In this document: positions 58,262-64,000 of the stretch, piece by piece
Layout: each line of letters begins with the position of its first letter
How positions within the stretch are numbered: position 1 is the first letter of the stretch
Program-made: the position numbers and the translations under genes
Notes under the pieces: generated by a model
Seen by the model: the letters and a program-made list of their open reading frames with translations, nothing else
Told to the model about the DNA's origin: nothing
Databases searched by the model: none
NCBI RefSeq assembly: GCF_022815645.1
Contig: NZ_JALGRO010000009.1
Location: 108,010 to 172,009, forward strand
DNA from: Curtobacterium sp. VKM Ac-2922
Lineage (GTDB): Bacteria; Actinomycetota; Actinomycetes; Actinomycetales; Microbacteriaceae
DNA length: 64,000 bases
Reading direction: 5' to 3'

Positions 58262-58381
58262 ACCCGCGTCCACGCAAGGGGGGACCGGGCGTCACCCGAT
58301 CCGGGGAACCGGCCCGGACCTCCCGGCCCGCGCCCAGCACCACCGCACGTCCTGCCCAGCTCGGGAGCGCTCCATGGGGCG

Positions 58382-59479
58382 ATGGCCAGATCCCTGCTGA
58401 CCCTCCCGCTCCTCGTCACCGTCGCGTGCGCCGCGCTGGCGTGGACCGTCCTCGGTCCCGCCGCCGCGGTCGCGTTCGTCGCCCTCGCGATGCTCGAGAT
58501 CGCGATGGCGGCCGACTCCTCGGTGCCGATGGCCGGCATCGCGGGCCGCCTGCACTCCCCCGCCAGACGCCTGTTCCTGTCGCTCGGGATCGTCGCCGGT
58601 GTCCTCGCGATGCGGCTGATGCTGCCGCCCGCCGCCGTCGCGGTCGGTGACGCCACGGACCCCGCCCAGGCCGTCACCGAGGCCGTCGTCGCCCCCGGCG
58701 CCTTCAGCGCCCACTTGCAAGAGGTCCGGCCCGCACTGGCCGCCTTCGGCGCGTCGTTCATCTGGATGGTGTTCGCGGAGTACCTGTTCAACACGGACCG
58801 TGCGGCGCGCAGGGCGTGGCTCGGCCGTCTGGAGGCCCGGCTCGCCGCCGTCGCCCGGCCGCGCGCCTGGTCGCTGGTCACCGCCACGGCCGGGGTGGTG
58901 CTGACGGGCCTGCTGGTCGGGTCCGACACGGCGTGGGCCGCCGGCGCGGTGCTGCCGGTCGCCATCGGGGGCGCAGCGGGCATCGGGGCGTACCTGACGT
59001 CGAAGCGGATCGCCGCGTGGTCGCTCGGCTCCGGGTCCTCGCTGCGCTCGTGGCGGGTCCACACCTACGCGTCGACGGTGGTGTTCGAGCGGGGGCTCGT
59101 GGTGTTCATGCTGTTCGAGATCCTGGACGGCGTGTACTCGCTGTCCGGGTCGGGTGTGCTCGGGTCGGACGGGCTCGGCGCGCTCGAGCAGGCGGCCGTC
59201 GGTGCGGCGGCGATCGGCGTCGGGGCGCTGTTCCTGGCACGGCTGACCTCGCGCTTGGACCAGGCGGCGGGGCTGAAGCGGCTGCGCCACCTGAAGGCCG
59301 GGGCGGCCTACGTGCTCGGTGTGCTGGCGGTCCTGCTGTGGACGAGCCTGCTCGTGCCGATCCCGGGCGTGCTGGTCGGGTGGTTCGGCACCGTCGTCAT
59401 CGGGTCGGCCCTGGCGTCGTCCCTGCCGTGGCGGGCGTGGGCGCGCCGCGCAGGACTCCAGCGGGCACGCTCGGCCTGA
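58382..59479 (+). CDS. DUF475-like integral membrane protein
   Basis: A 365-aa protein with about nine hydrophobic segments. It resembles DUF475/TerC-related proteins: FVALAMLEIAMAADSSVPMA near the N-terminus (where typical members have an ENAVVNA motif), LFLSLGIVAGVLAMRLMLPP, VFAEYLFNTDRAARRAWLGR, and the hallmark VFMLFEILDGVYSLSG. The family is tied to metal or tellurite handling by distant TerC relatedness only. A 139-bp GC-rich gap separates it from the anti-sigma gene. Function uncertain. Confidence 0.75.
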   Translation: MARSLLTLPLLVTVACAALAWTVLGPAAAVAFVALAMLEIAMAADSSVPMAGIAGRLHSPARRLFLSLGIVAGVLAMRLMLPPAAVAVGDATDPAQAVTEAVVAPGAFSAHLQEVRPALAAFGASFIWMVFAEYLFNTDRAARRAWLGRLEARLAAVARPRAWSLVTATAGVVLTGLLVGSDTAWAAGAVLPVAIGGAAGIGAYLTSKRIAAWSLGSGSSLRSWRVHTYASTVVFERGLVVFMLFEILDGVYSLSGSGVLGSDGLGALEQAAVGAAAIGVGALFLARLTSRLDQAAGLKRLRHLKAGAAYVLGVLAVLLWTSLLVPIPGVLVGWFGTVVIGSALASSLPWRAWARRAGLQRARSA

Positions 59480-59522
59480 GCGTCGACGCGACGCGGTGCG
59501 ATGCTGCGCGCCGGGACGCTCA
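59477..59522. terminator. long-loop stem shared by convergent genes
   Basis: TGAGCGTC and GACGCTCA form an 8-bp stem around a 30-nt GC-rich loop; each arm includes the stop codon of the gene entering it. It could terminate both transcripts, but the loop is long. Confidence 0.4.
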
Positions 59523-61109
59523 GTCGCGCTCGCCCTGGCGCAGCAGCCGGGTCTCCTCGGCGTCGTACTCGGCGCGCACCTGCCGCAGCACCAGGTCGTC
59601 GATGTCCCCGTCGTCGCGCATGCGCAGCACGGTGGCGGCCTTGAGCCGGACGAGCTCCAGCTCGAGCTCGACGGCCGCGCCGCGTTGCTGCAGCAGCGGG
59701 TGGTCGTCGTCGTCGCTCTGCTCGGCGCGGACCAGGGCCAGGTGTCCTTCGTAGTCGTCGCGGATGCGCTGCACGAGCTCGGCGTCGACACCGGAGCGCT
59801 TCGCGAGCCGGGGCAGGGCGTCGAGTGCCGCTTCGATCGCCCGTCGCTCGGCGGTCCGGCGTTCCTCGATCACCTCGTGGCTGCCGCCGAAGTCCGCCCA
59901 CCGCACGACGACGGGCAGCACGAGCGACTGCGCCACGATCGTCACGACGACGACCCCGGCCACGACGAACACGATCAGGTCGCGTTCGGGGAACGCGGCG
60001 CCGCTCTCGACCATGCGGGGCACGGCGACCGCGGCAGCAAGTGACACGGCGCCCCGGAATCCGGTGAAGCCACTGACGACACGGTCCCGGTGTCCCTCGC
60101 GCGGAGACCCGCCGGTGCGGAGGGTCACCAGGCGGACCGCTCCCCACGACAGGTTCAGGAACGCGAACCGCAGCACCACCACCGCGAGCGAGACCAGCCC
60201 GATCATGCCGAGGCCGACCAGCAGCTCGCGGGGTTGCAGCTCGCGCACCGCGATCGTCGCCTCGATCCCGACCAGCACGAACAGCGCACCGTTGAGCAGG
60301 AAGGTCGCGAACGACCAGAACTGCCGGGTCTGCTGCCGGGTCTCGGCGCGGTCGAGCTTCGGCGCCACCTGACTCACCACCAGGCCCGCGACCACGACCG
60401 CCAGCACGCCGGACGACCCGATCGCCTCGGCGGCCAGGAACGCCACGAACGGCACCAGTAGGGTGAGCAGGTTCTCGAGCACGACGGCGGAGATCCGTCG
60501 CAGCACGAGCATCCCGAGCCACGCCACGACCAGTCCGGCGGCGATGCCCCCGGCGTACGACAGCACGAGCATGCCCGAGACGTTCCACACGGTCAGGGTC
60601 TGCTCGCCGGCGGTGACCGCGACCGCGATGCCGTAGATCACCAGGGTGGTGCCGTCGTTGACCAGGCTCTCGGCGCGCAGCACGGTGGTGTTCCGCCGTG
60701 GCAGCGAGCGGGTCAGGGCACCGACGGCGGTGGCGTCGGTCGGGGCGACCGCGGCACCGAGCACCCACGCCGGCCCCCACGGCATGCCGAGCAGGTGCAG
60801 CAGCGTCGCGACCCCGCCGGCGGTCAGCACGACGAGCAGCGTGCCCATGAGCAGGATGCCGCGGAAGTTCGCGCGGATCTCCCGCAGCGAGATCGTCAGG
60901 CTCTCCCAGTACAGCAGCGCTGGCAGGAACAGCAGCAGCACGGCGTCGGCGGGCAGTTCGAGCTTCCCGAACACCGGGATGAAGGCGATGGCGGCGCCGA
61001 ACGCCAGCAGCAGGACGGGTGGGGCGATCTTCAGACGCCCGGCGACGGCGGCGGTGACGGCGATCGCCGTGGCGAGCACGACGACGAGTTCGGGTGCGAA
61101 GAGTTCCAT
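59520..61109 (-). CDS. Na+/H+ antiporter, CPA1 family
   Basis: A 529-aa monovalent cation:proton antiporter. About 12 helices fill residues 1-415, with the transport-site segments AAVAPTDATAVGAL and LRAESLVNDGTTLVIY (the conserved Asp in ND), and SGFTGFRGAVSLAAAVAVP, all typical of NhaP/CPA1. The C-terminal about 110 residues are a soluble, acidic helical tail (EQSDDDDHPLLQQRGAAVEL) that probably regulates activity. ATG at 61109; convergent with the DUF475-like gene. Confidence 0.94.
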   Translation of the reverse strand: MELFAPELVVVLATAIAVTAAVAGRLKIAPPVLLLAFGAAIAFIPVFGKLELPADAVLLLFLPALLYWESLTISLREIRANFRGILLMGTLLVVLTAGGVATLLHLLGMPWGPAWVLGAAVAPTDATAVGALTRSLPRRNTTVLRAESLVNDGTTLVIYGIAVAVTAGEQTLTVWNVSGMLVLSYAGGIAAGLVVAWLGMLVLRRISAVVLENLLTLLVPFVAFLAAEAIGSSGVLAVVVAGLVVSQVAPKLDRAETRQQTRQFWSFATFLLNGALFVLVGIEATIAVRELQPRELLVGLGMIGLVSLAVVVLRFAFLNLSWGAVRLVTLRTGGSPREGHRDRVVSGFTGFRGAVSLAAAVAVPRMVESGAAFPERDLIVFVVAGVVVVTIVAQSLVLPVVVRWADFGGSHEVIEERRTAERRAIEAALDALPRLAKRSGVDAELVQRIRDDYEGHLALVRAEQSDDDDHPLLQQRGAAVELELELVRLKAATVLRMRDDGDIDDLVLRQVRAEYDAEETRLLRQGERD

Positions 61110-61162
61110 GTCTCCGGTCAGCCTGACAGGCCGTGCCTGTGCACGGGGAGCAGGATCGACGT

Positions 61163-62365
61163 GTGGACATCCCGGCGACGCTGCCCTCGACCCGACTGCA
61201 CCGAGTCGCCCTCTTCGCGACGTCGACCATGACCGGGTTCGGCATCGCGTCCTGGATCACCCGGACACCGTCGGTGCGCGCCGACCTCGGGGCGTCGATC
61301 GAGGCGATGGGCTTCGTGCTGTTCGGGCTGTCGATCGGGTCGATGCTCGGGATCCTCGGCGCCGGCGTCCTGCTGCGGCGGATCGGCCCGAAGCCGCTCA
61401 TCCTGGCCGGTGGCGCCCTGCCCGTCGTCGGCACGCTGCTGGTCGGGCTGCTCGCACCCGCGCAGCTGGCGGCCGGGGTCTGGGCGGGGCTGTTCCTGAT
61501 CGGGTTCGGCGCCGGGATCGCCGAGATCGGGCTCAACGTCGAGGCCGCCGCGGTCGAACGCGTCATCGACAGGCCCGTCGTCCCCGTCCTGCACGCGTGC
61601 TTCAGCCTGGGCTCGGTCGCCGGCGGCATCGTCGGGATCGCGATGACCGCGTGGCGCGTCCCGGTCGTGGTGCACCTGCCGATCGCGGCCGGTGTGATGG
61701 CGGCACTCGCCCTGACGGCCGTGCTGACGATCCGCCCGATGCCCCGGCTCGACGAGCCAGTGACCGACCGCGCCGCGACCAGCACCCCCGCACCGTCCAC
61801 GCGCCGGTCCGTCATCACCGTCCAACTGCTCCTGATCGCGGTGATCACGCTCGCGATGGCCTTCGCCGAGGGCGCCGCGAGCGACTGGCTCCCGCTGCTG
61901 ATGACCACCGACCACGACGCCCCCGAGGTCCTCGGGTCGCTCGTGTTCACCGGCTTCGCCCTCGCGATGCTGATCGGCCGGTCGGCCGGCACCCCGCTGG
62001 TGACCCGCTTCGGGCGCGGTGCCGTCGTCCGGGCGTGCGGCGTCGTCGGACTGGTCGGTGTGCTCGCGGTCGTCGTCTCGCCGACGCCGATCGTCACCGC
62101 TGCCGCCGCCGTCGTCTGGGGTCTCGGGATCGCCCTCGGGTTCCCGCTCGCCGTGTCGGCTGCCGGCGATCACCCGACCGACGGCGACCGGCGCGTGTCG
62201 GTCGTGGCGACCGCCGGGTACGTGGCGTTCCTGGTCGGCCCGCCAGCGCTCGGGTTCCTCGGCGAGCACCTCGGTCTGCGTCTGGCGATGCTCGTCCCCG
62301 CCGTCCTGCTCGCCGTCACGGTCGTCGTCGCCCGCGCCGCCGGAGCGCAACGCACCGCCGCCTGA
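61163..62365 (+). CDS. MFS transporter
   Basis: A 400-aa major facilitator with 12 predicted helices in two halves separated by a loop at about 190-215. Typical features are LRRIGPKPLILAGGALPVVG (signature between TM2 and TM3) and, in the second half, LMTTDHDAPEVLGSLVFTGF. It resembles the fucose-permease/YbjJ-like branch, often sugar or drug transporters; substrate unknown. GTG 61163 has CAGGA 7 nt upstream and is preferred over GTG 61133. Confidence 0.9.
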   Translation: MDIPATLPSTRLHRVALFATSTMTGFGIASWITRTPSVRADLGASIEAMGFVLFGLSIGSMLGILGAGVLLRRIGPKPLILAGGALPVVGTLLVGLLAPAQLAAGVWAGLFLIGFGAGIAEIGLNVEAAAVERVIDRPVVPVLHACFSLGSVAGGIVGIAMTAWRVPVVVHLPIAAGVMAALALTAVLTIRPMPRLDEPVTDRAATSTPAPSTRRSVITVQLLLIAVITLAMAFAEGAASDWLPLLMTTDHDAPEVLGSLVFTGFALAMLIGRSAGTPLVTRFGRGAVVRACGVVGLVGVLAVVVSPTPIVTAAAAVVWGLGIALGFPLAVSAAGDHPTDGDRRVSVVATAGYVAFLVGPPALGFLGEHLGLRLAMLVPAVLLAVTVVVARAAGAQRTAA

Positions 62366-62498
62366 TCCGTCACGCAGCGACACACGGCGTCACATGACGA
62401 CGCCGATCGACGACACGGAACGTCACGGGGCGACCACCTTCGTCACCTGGCGCCGCAGGCCTTCCGACGGCCGTGATCCGCTCGCTAGCGTCCCCCGC

Positions 62499-63164
62499 AT
62501 GGCGCTCATCTGCTTGGTCCTGTCCGGGGCAGCACTCCTGGTCAACGGTCTCACCCTGCTCGGGCACGTGCCCGGTCGCGACAGCGGCGTGTTCAACGTC
62601 CTGATCGGCGGCCTGCAACTCGTCCTCTGCATCGCCGTCGCCGTGTCGGCCGACGGTTCCCTGCCCGCGCTCTTCGCGATCGCCGGCACCTTCCTGTTCG
62701 GGCTCACCTACCTGTACGTCGGGTTGGACGCACTGTTCGCGCTCGGCTCCGTCGGGCTCGGCTGGTTCTGCGGCCTGGTCGCCGCGCTCGCCGTCGTGTT
62801 CGCGGTCGTCCACGTCAGCGACGACCCGGTGCTCGCCGTGCTGTGGGCCGGGTGGGCGGTGCTCTGGACGCTGTTCTTCGTCCTGCTCGCGCTCGGCCGC
62901 AGCGCGATCACGACCTACACCGGCTGGGCGCTCGTGCTGGCCAGCCAGGTCACCACGACCGTGCCGGCGGTGCTCGGACTCACCGGGCACTGGCCGACCG
63001 GGCCCATCGCCACGAGCACCGCGCTTGTGGTGCTGGTCGCGGTGTTCGGCGGCGCCGCCCTGCTCTCACGACGCACCGCGGTTCGCACGGCCCTGACCAC
63101 GACGACACCCGGTGACGGCGACACCGTCACCGCCTCCCCCGCCACGGCACCCGCCGCGGCCTGA
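62499..63164 (+). CDS. AmiS/UreI-family transporter
   Basis: A 221-aa membrane protein with six hydrophobic segments and the family pattern LVLSGAALLVNGLTLLG, NVLIGGLQLVLCI, FLFGLTYLYVGLDALF and GWFCGLVAALAV. AmiS/UreI proteins pass urea or short-chain amides, sometimes proton-gated. A Thr/Ala-rich tail of about 25 residues is added. ATG 62499 starts at the family N-terminus with TAGCGT 7 nt upstream, so it may be leaderless. It is followed by a flavin-dependent oxidoreductase gene. Confidence 0.85.
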   Translation: MALICLVLSGAALLVNGLTLLGHVPGRDSGVFNVLIGGLQLVLCIAVAVSADGSLPALFAIAGTFLFGLTYLYVGLDALFALGSVGLGWFCGLVAALAVVFAVVHVSDDPVLAVLWAGWAVLWTLFFVLLALGRSAITTYTGWALVLASQVTTTVPAVLGLTGHWPTGPIATSTALVVLVAVFGGAALLSRRTAVRTALTTTTPGDGDTVTASPATAPAAA

Positions 63165-63184
63165 CGACGAGAACGGACTCCACC

Positions 63185-64000
63185 ATGACCATCACCACTC
63201 CCGCCCCCGCGACCACGGACGCCCCGAGCGACGAGGCCCTGTCCGCTCGCTTCCGATCGGTCTTCGACCGCATCGCCGCCGGAGCCTCGGAGCGCGAACG
63301 CGAGCACCGCCTGCCCACCGCCGAGATCCGCGAGCTCGCCGCCGCCGGGTTCGGTGCCCTGCGCGTCCCCGTCGAGTTCGGCGGCTCCGGCGCGACGCTC
63401 CCCCAGTTGTTCCGCCTGCTCACCGAGCTCGCGGCCGCCGACAGCAACATCCCGCAGGCCCTGCGCGGCCACTTCGCCCTGGTCGAGGACCGCCTGGTCG
63501 CTCGATCCGGCCCACGCGACGTGTGGCTCGAACGCTTCGGCCGGGGTGAGATCGCCGGCAACTCGTGGACCGAGGTCGGCACCGTCCAGATCGGCGACGT
63601 CATCACGAAGGTCACGCCCGACCCCGAGGGTGGCTTCCGCATCACCGGGCAGAAGTACTACTCGACGGGCAGCATCTTCGCCGACTGGATCGACACCTAC
63701 GCCGAGCGCACCGACACCGGCGAACGGGTCATCGCGATCGTCGACGCCCACCAGGACGGCGTCAGCCACACCGACGACTGGGACGGGTTCGGCCAGCAGA
63801 CCACCGGGTCCGGCACGAGCACGTTCCGCGACGCCCGGGTCGGGGCCGACGACGTCGTGCTGTTCGACGAGCGGTTCAAGTACCAGACGGCGTTCTACCA
63901 AGCGGTCCTGCTGAGCGTGCTCGCCGGGTCCGTGCTGGCGGCCGAGCGCGAGATCGCGCTCGAGGTCCGGAACCGCACCCGGGTGTTCTCGCACGGCAAC
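63185..64000 (+). CDS. acyl-CoA dehydrogenase-fold oxidoreductase (SfnB/DszC-like), truncated by window edge
   Basis: The first 272 residues of a flavin-dependent enzyme, open to the window end. The N-terminal helical domain (LPTAEIRELAAAGFGALRVP, EFGGSGATLPQLFRLLTELA) leads into the beta domain with NSWTEVGTVQIGD, FRITGQKYYSTGSIFADWI and SGTSTFRDARVGADDVVLFD, typical of the DszC/SfnB monooxygenase branch rather than beta-oxidation dehydrogenases. Substrates in this branch include organosulfur compounds and amines. ATG at 63185, 18 bp after the AmiS-type gene's stop, so probably co-transcribed. Confidence 0.85.
   Translation, partial: MTITTPAPATTDAPSDEALSARFRSVFDRIAAGASEREREHRLPTAEIRELAAAGFGALRVPVEFGGSGATLPQLFRLLTELAAADSNIPQALRGHFALVEDRLVARSGPRDVWLERFGRGEIAGNSWTEVGTVQIGDVITKVTPDPEGGFRITGQKYYSTGSIFADWIDTYAERTDTGERVIAIVDAHQDGVSHTDDWDGFGQQTTGSGTSTFRDARVGADDVVLFDERFKYQTAFYQAVLLSVLAGSVLAAEREIALEVRNRTRVFSHGN

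Overview
The window is very GC-rich, uses many GTG starts, and packs co-directional genes with 4-bp ATGA/GTGA overlaps. Its gene families (RskA-type anti-sigma factor, class F-like sortases, DUF6510, EptABC/JetABC-type condensin, DUF2254, AmiS/UreI, flagellar genes with csrA) point to an actinobacterium of the family Microbacteriaceae, most likely a motile genus such as Curtobacterium. That placement is inference from gene content, not a database match. The right edge cuts one gene; no CRISPR array, insertion sequence, rRNA or plasmid/phage replication gene is visible.

Layout. 0-2 kb: a secreted alkaline phosphatase. 2-10.3 kb: a tightly overlapped minus-strand operon of a peptide-type ABC importer (binding lipoprotein, two permeases, fused double ATPase), a CocE/NonD-type esterase, a TetR regulator and a small siderophore-interaction-like protein, with a palindrome over the promoter. 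10.4-12.1 kb: a molybdopterin oxidoreductase, its likely flavin reductase and a zinc-ribbon protein. 12.2-15.6 kb: tRNA-Gly, small membrane and acetyltransferase genes, a HAD phosphatase. 15.7-19.9 kb: a sortase, a surface tyrosine phosphatase and a secreted GH43 enzyme. 20-29.3 kb: two OmpR-type two-component systems, a DUF2254 membrane protein, a nucleosidase and small lipoprotein/membrane genes. 29.4-32.8 kb: an AraC/carboxymuconolactone decarboxylase/cupin cassette and an unusual photolyase-family protein.

32.9-33.6 kb holds four tRNA genes (Val-GAC, Cys, Gly on minus; Val-CAC on plus). Right after them, 33.7-39.5 kb encodes an SMC-like condensin of the JetABC/MksFEB/EptABC type, the plasmid-defence Wadjet core, but with no JetD nuclease gene next to it. 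The jetD position is instead occupied by a family of 123-bp nearly palindromic repeats (39.5-39.9 kb). 40-44.3 kb: small proteins, a POT peptide transporter and an acyl-CoA oxidase-like enzyme.

44.4-55.1 kb is a 13-gene minus-strand flagellar operon (flbD-motA-motB-fliM-fliN-fliO-fliP-fliQ-fliR-flhB-flhA-flhF-like-csrA): stator, switch and export apparatus, but no rod, hook, basal-body ring or filament genes, which must lie elsewhere. 55.3-58.2 kb: a DUF4397 surface protein, a sortase, an ECF-like sigma factor and its zinc-binding anti-sigma factor. 58.4-64 kb: a DUF475-like membrane protein, a CPA1 Na+/H+ antiporter, an MFS transporter, an AmiS/UreI-type channel and a truncated acyl-CoA-dehydrogenase-fold oxidoreductase.

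The strongest candidates for new biology are the JetD-less condensin next to the long palindromic repeats, two surface-protein/sortase pairs without an LPXTG signal but with a shared VAT[G/N] motif, the FlhF-like protein that has lost its GTPase motifs, and a photolyase-like protein whose domains appear in reversed order.
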